NCBI RefSeq assembly: GCF_009901565.1
Contig: NZ_WXEW01000001.1
Coordinates: 1-64,000 of the forward strand
Reading direction: 5' to 3'
Source: Herbidospora solisilvae
Lineage (GTDB): Bacteria; Actinomycetota; Actinomycetes; Streptosporangiales; Streptosporangiaceae
DNA length: 64,000 nucleotides
This document shows, in pieces, positions 44,962-53,735 of the stretch; the first letter of the stretch is position 1; each line of letters begins with the position of its first letter. A program made the position numbers and the translations under genes. Under the pieces are notes generated by a model. That model did not search any database. It saw nothing but the letters and a program-made list of their open reading frames with translations, and was not told the origin of the DNA.

Positions 44962-47694
44962 ATGGACGGGGTGAGCCAGGGCGTTCAAGGGCCGGCCGGG
45001 GCATCGGCGGGCGGGCAGAGCGTGAGTGGGTCAACGGTGGGTGGACACCTCAACCAGGTGAACGCTCGCGAGGTGACCATCAATCAGAATCACCAGGTGA
45101 TGTCGCGGCCGCCGTTGCCGGCCGCGGCCATGGTGAGTGGTCCGCCTCCTGGGGTTGGCGGGTTGGTTGGTTTGCCGCGGTTGCCGGCTGTGGTGTTCGC
45201 CGGGCGTCAGGACGCCCTGGAGCGGGTTCACGCCGCCCTGGCCGACCAGGGGTCGGATGCCGCCGGTGCGGTGATCACGCAGACGGCGGTGCACGGGCTG
45301 GGCGGGATCGGCAAGAGCGAGCTGGCGTTGCAATACGCGGCTGCCCATCGCGCTGCTTACAGGCTGGTGTGGTGGATCGATGCCGACTCTCGGGCGCAGA
45401 TTCAGACGGGTTTGGCCGCGTTGACGCGGGCGTTGTGCGCGGGCACGCACTCGGTGGCGGCTTTTCAGGCCACTACCGAGGAGGCGGCTGCGTGGGCGAT
45501 GAGTTGGCTGAGCCTCCGGACCGGGTGGCTGCTTATATTCGACAACGTCGAACAGGTCGATGACCTGCAACCGTATCTGAGTCGGTTGAACGGCGGGAGT
45601 GTGTTGATCACCTCCCGCCGTGACATCGGTTGGTCCACCTTCGGGTGCATCCCCATCGACCTCGACGTCTTGGACTCTACGGCGGCCACCGCTGTGCTGG
45701 TCGCCCTGATCGGCCTCGCTTCGCCCTCACCATCAGAGATGGCCGAACTGGCTGCCCTGGCAGAGGAGGTGGGATTCTTGCCTCTTGCGTTAGGCCAGTC
45801 GGCGGCTTACATCGCCCGCACCCCCGGTATGACCGTGCCCGCTTATCGGCACCTGCTGCACACCGCCCCCGCTCGCGCTCACGCCGCGTCGCCAGCTGGC
45901 CAACAGGGGCAGGCGGTAGTGGCTCAGGTGTGGACGTTGACCCGCCGCCGCATCGCCGATCTTGACCCACTCGCGCCCCACCTGCTGGCGCTATTGGCCT
46001 GCTACGCCCCGGACCAGTTGCCCATCACCGTCCTGCACCGCCTGCCCGACACTGATGAACTGCAGATCGGGCAGGCGTTGGGGCTGCTGGCCTCCTACAG
46101 CATGATCACTATCAGCAAAGAACGGGACGCCCTCAGCGTTCACCGCCTGGTCCAAGCTGTCACTTTGGCCGAGCTCCCCGAAGAGGAACGCCAGGCCGTC
46201 CTGGGGCAGGCCGCCGATCTGCTGACCGCCGCACTGCCCCAGGACCAGGAGGCAATCGGCAGTTGGCCGATCTACCGGCGATTGCTAGCTCATGCCCGGG
46301 CTGCGCTGCCGCCGAGGTCTGAAGCTATGGACCAGATGATCGCCTATCTGAATGCAAGCGGCGACTACACCACCGTCAAGATCCTCCAACATCAGCGCTA
46401 CCAGGCCCAACTTGACCACCACGGGCCCGAGCATCCTGACACTCTGCTGGCCCAGGCCAGCCTGGCCTACTACACCCGCCAAGCGGGAGATGCGGCGGCG
46501 GCACGGGATCAGCTCGCCGCGCTTCTGCCGATCCACGAACGCGTCCTAGGTGCCGAGCACCCCGAAACACTGACCAACCGCGCCAATCTCGCCTATTTGC
46601 TGGGATCGGAGGGGGACGCAGCGGGGGCGCGTGACCAGTACGCCGCGCTGCTGCCCATCCGCGAACGCGTCCAGGGAGCTGAGCATCCCGCCACGTTGAC
46701 TACGCGAGCCAATCTGGCCCGCTGGACCGGCCAGGCGGGAGATCCGGCCGGGGCGCGTGACCAGTACGCCGCGCTGCTGCCCATCCGCGAACGAGTCTCA
46801 GGCGCCGAGCATCCCGCCACGTTGATCAGTTTGCACAATCTCGCCTCCTGGTCCGGTGAGGCGGGGGATCCAGCTGGGGCACGCGACCAGTACGCCGCGC
46901 TGCTGCCTATCCGCGAACGAGTCTCAGGCGCCGAGCACCCCACGACACTGGACACCCAGCACAACCTGGCCCATTGGTCGGGTGTAGCAGGGGATGCGGC
47001 CGGGGCGCGCGACCAATTGGCCGTGCTGCTGCCCATCCGTGTACGTGTCCAAGGCGTTGAACATCCCTCCACACTGGACACCCTGCACGAACTCGCGCGC
47101 TGGTCGGGTGAGGCGGGGGATCCGGCTGGGGCACGTGACCAATTGGCCGTGCTGCTGCCCATCCGCGAACGCGTCCAAGGCGCCGAACACTCCCGCACTC
47201 TTGCCGCGCGGCACGAACTTGCCCGCTGGTCCGGGCGGGCGGGGGATCCCGCCGGGGCGCGCGACCAGTACGCCGCGCTAGTTCCCATCCGCGAACGTGT
47301 CCTAGGTGCCGAGCACCCCGACACGCTGAGCGCCCGGCACGAACTCGCCTACTGGACTCAGGGTTGCCAAGAGGACCCGCTCACAGGTGCTGATGTCGTG
47401 GCCTTCGTGACCTACGGCAAGGTCAAGCTCGCCAACCTCCGGACACGTCCGCGGCTTGCTGTGTCCGTGCGCTCTGGATGGCGATGGGTGACGCTGGAGG
47501 GAACGGCCGAGATCATCGGCCCCGACGATCCCCATCCAGTGTTCGACGCCGACGGCAGGCGCCTACTGCTTCGCGAGATCTACGTTGCGGCGGGCGGCAC
47601 CCACGACGACTGGGACGAATACGACACCGTCATGGCCGCCGAGCGCCGTGCGGCCGTCCTGGTCCGGCCCGAACGGATCTACGGCAACACCTGA
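44962..47694 (+). CDS. NB-ARC/TPR STAND NTPase fused to a truncated PPOX-type domain
   Basis: 910 residues from ATG 44962. An amyloid-like segment (20-42: SVSGSTVGGHLNQVNAREVT) precedes FAGRQDALERVHAAL and the P-loop GLGGIGKS 112-119; Walker B LLIFDN, sensor VLITSRR, LPLALGQ, VHRLVQAV. Eight 42-residue TPRs of another type (RERVSGAEHPATL ... WSGEAGDPAGARDQYAALLP) follow. From about residue 811 the sequence changes to a pyridoxamine-phosphate-oxidase-like (PPOX, F420/FMN) domain: VKLANLRTRPRLAVSVRSGW then EGTAEIIGPDDPHP and GGTHDDWDEYDTVMA. The first strands of that fold are missing, so the NLR appears to have been joined in frame into an existing PPOX gene. Confidence 0.85.
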   Translation: MDGVSQGVQGPAGASAGGQSVSGSTVGGHLNQVNAREVTINQNHQVMSRPPLPAAAMVSGPPPGVGGLVGLPRLPAVVFAGRQDALERVHAALADQGSDAAGAVITQTAVHGLGGIGKSELALQYAAAHRAAYRLVWWIDADSRAQIQTGLAALTRALCAGTHSVAAFQATTEEAAAWAMSWLSLRTGWLLIFDNVEQVDDLQPYLSRLNGGSVLITSRRDIGWSTFGCIPIDLDVLDSTAATAVLVALIGLASPSPSEMAELAALAEEVGFLPLALGQSAAYIARTPGMTVPAYRHLLHTAPARAHAASPAGQQGQAVVAQVWTLTRRRIADLDPLAPHLLALLACYAPDQLPITVLHRLPDTDELQIGQALGLLASYSMITISKERDALSVHRLVQAVTLAELPEEERQAVLGQAADLLTAALPQDQEAIGSWPIYRRLLAHARAALPPRSEAMDQMIAYLNASGDYTTVKILQHQRYQAQLDHHGPEHPDTLLAQASLAYYTRQAGDAAAARDQLAALLPIHERVLGAEHPETLTNRANLAYLLGSEGDAAGARDQYAALLPIRERVQGAEHPATLTTRANLARWTGQAGDPAGARDQYAALLPIRERVSGAEHPATLISLHNLASWSGEAGDPAGARDQYAALLPIRERVSGAEHPTTLDTQHNLAHWSGVAGDAAGARDQLAVLLPIRVRVQGVEHPSTLDTLHELARWSGEAGDPAGARDQLAVLLPIRERVQGAEHSRTLAARHELARWSGRAGDPAGARDQYAALVPIRERVLGAEHPDTLSARHELAYWTQGCQEDPLTGADVVAFVTYGKVKLANLRTRPRLAVSVRSGWRWVTLEGTAEIIGPDDPHPVFDADGRRLLLREIYVAAGGTHDDWDEYDTVMAAERRAAVLVRPERIYGNT

Positions 47695-47776
47695 GCGCGG
47701 CGGGCGTCGTGGCCGCAAGCGTCACCAGCGGCCGGGTCTTCGGCTGTCACCTGCCGGGCGAGAAGCGCTGCCCGCG

Positions 47777-48169
47777 CTAGAGCGTGACGCCGGCGGAGGG
47801 TGCCTGGATGCCGGCCTGACCGTGTGCTTGGCAGGCAGGGGTCGCATGGCGCTCGCCCCACTCGCGCAGCGCGGCGAGAACGGGGAACAGCTCACGGCCG
47901 GCGGCGGTGAGCACGTACTCGTCCCGTGGCGGGCGGTCGCAGTACTGCCGGCGTTCGATGATCCCGGCCTCTTCGAGCGTGCGCAGCCGCAGGGCGAGCG
48001 TCTCTCGTGGAGCGCCCGTGTTGACCCGGATGTCCTTGAACCGGTGGACCCCGAACCCCAGCTCCCGGATGACGAGCAGACTCCAGCGCTCTCCGAGGAT
48101 TTCCAGCGCGTCGGCGATCGAGCAGACCCGGGGAGCGCCGAGATTGGTTGGTTCGTTTTCCTGACTCAC
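47777..48169 (-). CDS. HxlR-family transcriptional regulator
   Basis: 130 residues from GTG 48169 (VSQENEPTNLG); the frame is open to 48247 but that would cover the intergenic operator. Winged-helix HxlR pattern: CSIADALEILGERWSLLVIR, then FKDIRVNTGAPRETLALRLR, wing RRQYCDRPPRDEYVLTAAGR, LFPVLAALREWGERH. The usual Cys near the start (VCSIADA) is present. Diverges from an SDR gene, the common arrangement in which HxlR represses an adjacent oxidoreductase. Confidence 0.9.
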   Translation of the reverse strand: MSQENEPTNLGAPRVCSIADALEILGERWSLLVIRELGFGVHRFKDIRVNTGAPRETLALRLRTLEEAGIIERRQYCDRPPRDEYVLTAAGRELFPVLAALREWGERHATPACQAHGQAGIQAPSAGVTL

Positions 48170-48194
48170 GGTGCTAGTGTAACGCTCATCGGTA

Positions 48195-48211
48195 GGTTCG
48201 AAAATCGAACC
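48195..48211. promoter_or_regulatory. 17-bp palindrome, probable HxlR operator
   Basis: GGTTCGA and TCGAACC are exact inverses around AAA, in the HxlR/SDR divergent promoter region. Confidence 0.65.
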
Positions 48212-48270
48212 GACTATGCGTGGCCAGTGCGCCGCGTACGAACCCACAGCCGCAAGGAGCAGTAACAGCC

Positions 48271-49026
48271 ATGCCTTCCATCCTGATCACCGGCGCTTCC
48301 AAGGGCCTCGGCCGCGCCACCGCCGTCGAACTCGCCAAGCGCGGCCACCGCGTCGTCGCCACCGCGCGGGACCCGCGCGCCCTGGACGACCTGGACGTCG
48401 ACCAGCGGCTGCGCCTGGACGTGACCGACCAGGCCAGCGTCGATGCCGCCGTCGAGCAGGCCGGTGAGATCGACATCCTCATCTCCAACGCCGGCGTCAT
48501 CTTCGCCGCGGCGGTCGAGGCCAGCCCGGCCGCCGAAATCGAACGCCTCTACGCCCAGAACACCGTCGGGGCGATCCGCGTCACCCAGGCCCTGCTGCCC
48601 CAGATGCGCCGGCGCGGGAAGGGCCGCCTGCTGTTCGTCTCCAGCGCCGCCGGACGGACCGTCCTGCCGGGCAACGCCGCCTACGCGGCCACGAAATGGG
48701 CCCTTGAGTGCTTCGCCGAAACCCTGGCCGTCGAACTCAGCGACTTCGGCATCGACGTCACCATCTCCGAGCCGGGCCCGATCAGCTCCGGCGCCCTGGA
48801 CAACATGCTCACCTACACCCTTCCCGGCGACCCCTACGCGGCCCTGTTCGCAGGAGGCGGCATCCCCGCCGAGATGATGATCAGCCCCGAACAGGCCGCC
48901 ACGCACCTCGCCGACCTCGCCGAGCGGCCCACCGTTCCGCTGCGTGTACCGCTCGGACCCGTCGCCGAGCACGTCATCGCCGCCCGCGACAGCGCCCCCT
49001 ACGACCGGCCCTTCCTCCCCGCCTGA
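48271..49026 (+). CDS. Short-chain dehydrogenase/reductase (SDR)
   Basis: 251 residues from ATG 48271, preceded by AAGGAG. Classical SDR: cofactor loop TGASKGLGRA near residue 7, NAG motif (ISNAGV), catalytic Ser in VSSAAG, and YAATKWA (Tyr-x-x-x-Lys). The basic residue after the first strand (ATARDPR) favours NADP(H). Substrate unknown. Divergently transcribed from its probable HxlR regulator, whose family often responds to reactive electrophiles or quinones. Confidence 0.92.
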   Translation: MPSILITGASKGLGRATAVELAKRGHRVVATARDPRALDDLDVDQRLRLDVTDQASVDAAVEQAGEIDILISNAGVIFAAAVEASPAAEIERLYAQNTVGAIRVTQALLPQMRRRGKGRLLFVSSAAGRTVLPGNAAYAATKWALECFAETLAVELSDFGIDVTISEPGPISSGALDNMLTYTLPGDPYAALFAGGGIPAEMMISPEQAATHLADLAERPTVPLRVPLGPVAEHVIAARDSAPYDRPFLPA

Positions 49027-49088
49027 AGCTGCCGGAAGCGGCGGGCGGGGGAAGTGCCCATGCCGAGTTCGCCTGGCTTCCCGGCCGG

Positions 49089-49500
49089 TTACCGCTGGTC
49101 GGTTTGCGCGGGGAGCGGGTGGACGGGGATCGGTGCGTTGGGGCAGGTGGCCGGGATGGAGGTCAGGGTGTCCTTCTCCTGCGGGTCGGCCGCCAGGCCC
49201 CAGCGGCGTTTCACGGCGGTCCATTCGGCGATGTAACGGCAGCGCACCTGTTCGATCGGCAGCCATTCGGCGGGGTCGCGGTTGGCCTTTTGCCGGTTGG
49301 AGCGGGCGGTGATCGGGACCAGGTGTTCAGCGGCGTCCAGGTCGTTGGCGTAGGCCTGGCGCCGGGCGGCATCCCAGCCGGAGGCGCCCGAATCCCACGC
49401 CTCGGCCAGGGGACCAGGTGGTCGACGTCGAGTTTGGAAGCCGCCTGGACCACGACGTCGTCGTAGTAGCTGTACCAGGCGCCGCCGGTGAGCACGCATC
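49089..49500 (-). pseudogene. HNH endonuclease (DUF1524/GmrSD C-terminal type) remnant
   Basis: The two reading frames together give LTGGAWYSYYDDVVVQAASK, LDVDHLVP, then LAEAWDSGASGWDAARRQAY, ANDL, and ITARSNRQKANRDPAEWLP: the DUF1524 HNH pattern (D-H-V-x-P-L ... Asn ... N-x-x-K). A one-base shift near 49410-49425 separates the DHLVP part from the AEAWDSGA part. The N-terminal region is missing. A truncated and frameshifted nuclease gene. Confidence 0.65.
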
Positions 49501-49604
49501 CGGCAGCGAACCCGAGACTAGGTCAGGAAGATCAAGGACCCGGAGCCGGGAAACCGGCGAAGCGCCTCGTCGAGCTCGTCGACGCTTACGTTGCTTCGAT
49601 CTCC

Positions 49605-49666
49605 GTCTATTTGATAGTGCCCAGGTCAGCGAGGGGTGCCGCTATCAAGTACCGCTGCGCCAGACA
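49605..49666. repeat. 62-bp direct repeat, copy 1
   Basis: Starts GTCTATTTGATAG and ends GCGCCAGACA; internal arms TATTTGATAG and CTATCAAGTA are near-perfect inverses. Second copy at 50244-50305. Further TTGATA hexamers continue to about 49750. Confidence 0.7.
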
Positions 49667-49902
49667 GGGTGTCTGGGAGCGGTCTACCTGATAGCGCGCA
49701 ACTGCACTTGATAACCAGTTGATACCAGCGCTGAGGTAGTTGATAACGTAGCCCGCTCGCGATGACGGACGCTCTCCGCGCGGCCGATTCCTGATCGCTG
49801 GTGTCGGCCCCAGCCGGGTGCTCGCTCGCTGTGAGCTCGCGGTATGAGGACGGTTCGGTGACGACGACCTCACGCGGCCGGGCGGACGGCTGGAATGGAG
49901 TC

Positions 49903-50253
49903 ATGCCGTTACCGCGCCCCTTCCGCCGTCGCGCTGCCCGTACCGCCGCCGTGCCCGTGGCCTTGCCGCCGGTGCTGCGGACTCCCCGAGCGGCGGCTTG
50001 GTGGATCTCGCTCGCGGTGCTTTTGGTCGGCGGCGCGGTCGGCGGCACCCTGTGGTGGCTGCTGACCGACCTGGCCGTCCAAGCGCCGACGGCTCCGGCC
50101 GGGCAGCCCGCAGGTGTTTCGGGCAGCGCTCTGGAGGCGGTGCTGCGCACCGGGCTGGCCGCCGGCGCGGGAGTCGGCGCGGGCATCACCCTGGCCTTGC
50201 GCTATCACCTTGAATGTCGTTCGGCCGCACTGGTTCGATGCCGGTCTATTTGA
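49903..50253 (+). pseudogene. Membrane protein, probably truncated at repeat
   Basis: 116 residues from ATG 49903. Two hydrophobic segments (AAWWISLAVLLVGGAVGGTL and LRTGLAAGAGVGAGITLALR). This resembles the N-terminal membrane part of actinobacterial pentapeptide-repeat proteins, whose repeat domain is absent; the frame ends within copy 2 of the 62-bp repeat. The C-terminal residues after ALRYHLE look non-native. Truncation is inferred. Confidence 0.45.
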
Positions 50254-50305
50254 TAGCGTCCAGGTCAGAGCTGGTTGCCGCGATCAAATAGCGTGGCGCC
50301 AGACA
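50244..50305. repeat. 62-bp direct repeat, copy 2
   Basis: Same length and ends as 49605-49666 with roughly 12 differences; arms CTATTTGAT and ATCAAATAG are exact inverses. Truncated genes lie on both sides. Confidence 0.7.
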
Positions 50306-50401
50306 CTTGTGCGCCGCGTCTTCGCCGGCGACATGTCCCTGAAGATCCTCCGGGCCGCCCCCTGCCCGGTGGTCCTCCTCACCCGCTCGGCCACCCGGTA
50401 G
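50306..50401 (+). pseudogene. Universal-stress-protein-like C-terminal fragment
   Basis: The open frame starts at the repeat edge and encodes MSLKILRAAPCPVVLLTRSA, which matches the usual last strand of a universal stress protein. There is no start and no ATP-binding loop. A short remnant. Confidence 0.45.
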
Positions 50402-50402
50402 C

Positions 50403-50789
50403 TCAGCCGAGCAGGTCCCAGCGGTTGCCCGCGACATCCAGGAAGACCGCCACCCGGCCGAAGGGCTCGGTGCGGGGCACGGTCACGAACTCGACACCCG
50501 CGGCGGCCATCCTCCGGTACGCGCCCGCGAAGTCGTCGACCCGCAGGAAGAACCCGACCCGTCCGGCGGCCTGGCCGCCGACGACGGCCCTCTGGCGGTC
50601 GCCGTCGGCTCGGGCCAGCAGGATGCCCGTCCGGCCGCCGGGCGGGCGCACGACGACCCACCGCTTGGGGCGGCCGTCGTTGGTGAGCGAGGGCGAATCC
50701 TCGACGAGGTCGAAGCCCAGGGCGTCGACGAAGAACGTGATGGCCGTGTCGTAGTCGTCGACGACGATCGTGACCAGGTCGATGTGCAT
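50403..50789 (-). CDS. VOC-family protein (glyoxalase/bleomycin-resistance fold)
   Basis: 128 residues. Typical VOC opening (MHIDLVTIVVDDYDTAITFF), central GWVV-like strand (RPKRWVVVRPPGG), and second module (GRVGFFLRVDDFAGAYRRMA) ending DVAGNRWDLLG. His2 and Glu-type metal ligands are plausible, but substrate is not predictable. Single short gene, no obvious operon partner. Confidence 0.9.
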   Translation of the reverse strand: MHIDLVTIVVDDYDTAITFFVDALGFDLVEDSPSLTNDGRPKRWVVVRPPGGRTGILLARADGDRQRAVVGGQAAGRVGFFLRVDDFAGAYRRMAAAGVEFVTVPRTEPFGRVAVFLDVAGNRWDLLG

Positions 50790-50878
50790 GGTCGGTGATC
50801 GTAGGGGGCGGGGCCTCAGGCGGCCCGGCGCAGCGGCGCCTGGGAATGGATAGAGCGGGTGCCCGCCGGCGTCCCCCG

Positions 50879-51655
50879 CTACGTAACGAGGTCACCCTCG
50901 TCTCCCTGTGGAACCTCGCCGGGCACGCCGGTGATGCGGGTGGCGAGGGCCAAGGCCATCGGGATGGGGTTGTCGATGGAGTCGTCGGCGGCGGCTCGAT
51001 GCCCAGGTCACGAAGGTGGCGGTTGAGTCCGTCGGGGTCTGTGCCCTGCCTGTCGATGGGATAACCCGGGTTGATGTCGGTGCTGACGTGGCCGTCGACG
51101 GCATGGGCGAGGTGGTCCTGGGCGTAGTCGTGTCGCAGCACCGCCACGGCTTCTCCTCCGTCGCGTGACAAGGCCTCCAGCACCTCCCGGCGCGCGCCGC
51201 GCCAGCCGTGGTCTTCGATCGCGACGGTCCAGTCTCCGAGGCGCCGTACGGTGATGATCTGGGGCCCTTCCTGGTAGGTCCAGTCTTCGTCTTCGATCAG
51301 CCGGATGTGCTCGTCGGCGACGCCGAGCAGGTGCAGCACCTCGTGTTCGCCGAGCCCTCGGACGAAGACGATCGTGTAGATCTCGCCGAGCCGGCAGTCG
51401 TCCTTGTTCTGCCATTCGTAGTCGTCGGGGGGCGCGCCGGGGTCCGTGCGGTGGCGTGGACCAGCTCGAACGTGTCGGCCCGCTCGTAGACCTCGGGATG
51501 GGCGGCGAAGAAGGCGTCGATGATCTCCCGGGCGACCCGGCCTCGGTCACTGACGGGGTAGCCCGTCGCCTTCACCCAGGTGCGCATGTGGGAGAAGGTT
51601 TTGCGGCTGTGCGTGCGGTAGGTGACCCGAAGGGGGTGAAGTCGGCGTCAGACAT
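50879..51655 (-). pseudogene. Lsr2-like/DUF6461-like gene with three frameshifts
   Basis: From ATG 51655 the first frame gives MSDADFTP, the next MRTWVKATGYPVSDRGRVAR (like the Lsr2 DNA-binding domain), the next YEWQNKDDCRLGEIYTIVFV through RLGDWTVAIEDHGWRGARRE and GYPIDRQGTDPDGLNRHL (DUF6461-like), and the last DNPIPMALALATRITGV ending at TAG 50879. Three frame changes are needed; two lie at C runs. It could be a dead gene, or one gene (or two) with sequencing errors. Confidence 0.55.
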
Positions 51656-51666
51656 GATCGGAAAAC

Positions 51667-52227
51667 CTACCTGGCGAGGGTGCGGAGGGTGGCGAAGGCC
51701 GAGTGGAGGCATTCCGCCAGGTCGGCGGTGTCGTCCGCGGCCAGCCATGACGCGTACGCCGCCCGGAACAGGGCGATCCCCGTCTCGGCGGCCACCGCGG
51801 CCTCGGCGGCGCTGGCGCCCCGGGAGCGCAGGGCGGTGGCCAGGCCTTCGGCCAGGACGGCGAGTTTGACGAGTTCGCGTTCGAGGAGTTCCTCGTTGGC
51901 GGTGATGACGGCCTGGCGGCGGCGGGCGTAGGAACGGCGTTCCTGGAGGACAGCGGCGGCGCTGTCGAGGGCGGCGGCCACGGCGTCGAGCGGTGGGGTG
52001 TCGGTGGGGGCTGCGGCGACGGCGTCGGTGAGGACGCCGAGCAGGGGGTTGGAGGCGCCGAAGAGGACTTCACGTTTGTCGGCGAAGTGGCGGAAAAAGG
52101 TGCGTTCGGTGAGGCCGGCGCGTTGGGCGATCTCGGCGATGGTGGTCTTGTCGTAGCCGCGTTCGGTGAAGAGGTCGAGGGCCGCGTCTTCGAGTCTGCC
52201 GCGGGCGTTCGGCTCCCATCTCGCCAT
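51667..52227 (-). CDS. TetR-family transcriptional regulator
   Basis: 186 residues. N-terminal HTH: ALDLFTERGYDKTTIAEIAQ, RAGLTERTFFRHFADKREVL. The C-terminal ligand domain is variable, with a typical helical dimer region. It diverges from an epimerase/reductase gene, with two matching 19-bp operators in between, so it very likely represses that gene and itself. Confidence 0.95.
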   Translation of the reverse strand: MARWEPNARGRLEDAALDLFTERGYDKTTIAEIAQRAGLTERTFFRHFADKREVLFGASNPLLGVLTDAVAAAPTDTPPLDAVAAALDSAAAVLQERRSYARRRQAVITANEELLERELVKLAVLAEGLATALRSRGASAAEAAVAAETGIALFRAAYASWLAADDTADLAECLHSAFATLRTLAR

Positions 52228-52242
52228 GGTTGCAGTCTAGGT

Positions 52243-52261
52243 GATGTCAGTGTCTGACATC
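52243..52261. promoter_or_regulatory. TetR operator 1
   Basis: GATGTCA and TGACATC, exact inverses around GTGTC. Confidence 0.85.
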
Positions 52262-52270
52262 GCTTAATCT

Positions 52271-52289
52271 GATGTCAGTTCATGACATC
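52271..52289. promoter_or_regulatory. TetR operator 2
   Basis: GATGTCA and TGACATC, exact inverses around GTTCA; centre 28 bp from operator 1. Confidence 0.85.
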
Positions 52290-52305
52290 GAAAGAGGTGC
52301 GGATC

Positions 52306-53187
52306 ATGCGCGTGTTCGTCACGGGAGCGCCGGGATGGATCGGGTCGGCCCTGGTGCCGCAACTACAGGCCGCGGGCCATGAGGTCGCCGGGCTCGCCCG
52401 GTCTGAGGCCTCCGCCGAGGCGCTGGTCACCGCGGGGGTTCGGGTGATTCGGGGGACTATCGACGATCTCGACACGCTCAAGGGGGCGGCGGCGGGGGCC
52501 GATGGGGTCGTACACCTGGCCTTCAAGCATGACATCGCCTTCGCCGGCGGGTTCGCCGAGGCCGCCGAGGCCGACCTGGTCGCCGTCGAGGCGATGCTCG
52601 GCGCCCTCGCGGGGACGGGGCGGCCCTTCGTCCTGGCGTCGGGGTTGCTGGGGCTCGCTCCCGGGCGGGTCGCCACCGAGCGGGACTTCCCCGAGCAGGA
52701 CGCCGGACGGGCGAAGACGGCCCGGCGGGTGCTCGCCGCCGATGGGGTGCGCGGGTCGGTCGTGCGACTGGCGCCCACCGTGCACGGCGCCGGGGATCCC
52801 GGGTTCATCGCCGCGTACGTCGCCGCGTCGCGGGCGGCGGGGGTCGCCGGGTTCGTCGAGGGCGGGCGGTGGCCCGCGGTGCATCGGGATGACGCGGCGC
52901 GGCTGTTCTTGCTGGCGCTGGAGAACGCGCCCGCGGGGACCGTGCTGCATGCCGCCCAGGACGAGGGCGTGCCGCTCCGCGAGGTCGCCGAGGCCGTCGG
53001 GAAGGGCCTGGGGGTTCCGGTCGAGCGGATGACACCGGAGGAGGCCGCCGCGTCCTACGCCTGGCTGGGGCCGATGCTGGCGATGGACGCGGCCGCGTCC
53101 AGTGACGTCACCCGGGAGCTGCTCTCGTGGGAGCCCACCGGTCCCACGCTCCTCGACGACCTGGCGGCTGGGCACTACTTCGGCTGA
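52306..53187 (+). CDS. NAD-dependent epimerase/reductase (extended/atypical SDR)
   Basis: 293 residues from ATG 52306, preceded by AAAGAGG; an ATG at 52282 lies inside operator 2. The Rossmann loop is TGAPGWIGSALV. The protein follows the pattern of actinobacterial 3-beta-HSD/YwnB-like reductases (VRVIRGTIDDLDTLKGAAAG, DGVVHLAF, VVRLAPTVHGAGD). The classical Tyr-x-x-x-Lys is not obvious, so an atypical active site or NADPH-binding role is possible. Probably controlled by the divergent TetR. Confidence 0.88.
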   Translation: MRVFVTGAPGWIGSALVPQLQAAGHEVAGLARSEASAEALVTAGVRVIRGTIDDLDTLKGAAAGADGVVHLAFKHDIAFAGGFAEAAEADLVAVEAMLGALAGTGRPFVLASGLLGLAPGRVATERDFPEQDAGRAKTARRVLAADGVRGSVVRLAPTVHGAGDPGFIAAYVAASRAAGVAGFVEGGRWPAVHRDDAARLFLLALENAPAGTVLHAAQDEGVPLREVAEAVGKGLGVPVERMTPEEAAASYAWLGPMLAMDAAASSDVTRELLSWEPTGPTLLDDLAAGHYFG

Positions 53188-53480
53188 GACGGGACCACCT
53201 GGATGACCGTCTTGCCGGGGGTCCGCCTGGCTGGGGCGAACGTGGTGGCCGTCTCCGACAGCGGGAACACCGCGCCGACGACGGGGGTGAGCCGGCCGGT
53301 TCTGACCCGTTCGGCGAGTTCGGCCAGTTGGGCACGGTTCGGTTCGACGACGAAGAAGACGGCCCGCCCGTCCAGCGGCTGGGCGGACCAGTTCGGCCGA
53401 CCGTTCGAGGACCTCGCCGCCGATGACGTCGAACACCACGTCGACCTCGCCGACCTGCCCGAGATCGCCCGTATCCACGA
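53175..53480 (-). pseudogene. Zinc-type/quinone oxidoreductase (MDR) C-terminal remnant
   Basis: Frames combine to GEVDVVFDVIGGEVLERSAE, then AVFFVVEPNRAQLAELAERV, RTGRLTPVVGAVFPL and GKTVIQVVP, the last third of a medium-chain dehydrogenase/reductase. A shift near 53370 splits it. It overlaps the 3' end of the epimerase gene on the other strand and is fused upstream to HD-domain sequence. Confidence 0.6.
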
Positions 53481-53735
53481 AGGCGCGGGCGTGGTCGGCG
53501 CCGTCGAGTTCGAAGCGCTGCACCTCACCGGAGACCGGCGTGGCCAGGCCGGTGTCGTGGAACATGGCCGCCAGGTAGAGCAGCTCCGGGTCGGGTTCCA
53601 GGGCGAGCCGTCGGGCGTGCATCAGGGCGAAGAAGTAGACCCGCCGCGAATGGTGGTAGATGAGCGGACTCGTCATCTCCTGAACGAGCCGCGTCGCCTC
53701 CGCCACCGCGGCGGTGTCCGGAATGTGTGTCGAGC
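53480..53735 (-). pseudogene. HD-domain (cyanamide-hydratase-like) remnant
   Basis: One frame gives PDTAAVAEATRLVQEMTSPL, IYHHSRRVYFFALMHARRL, and ELLYLAAMFHDTGLATPVSG (HH and HD metal motifs) with RFELDGADHARAF. It lacks its own start and runs directly into the MDR fragment; at its 5' side it abuts the tail of the saccharopine-dehydrogenase-like gene. Confidence 0.6.

Noticed and set aside
104..47694. Diversity-generating retroelement driving repeat variation
   Set aside because: No reverse transcriptase or template-repeat pair was seen; the repeat pattern fits recombination between units.
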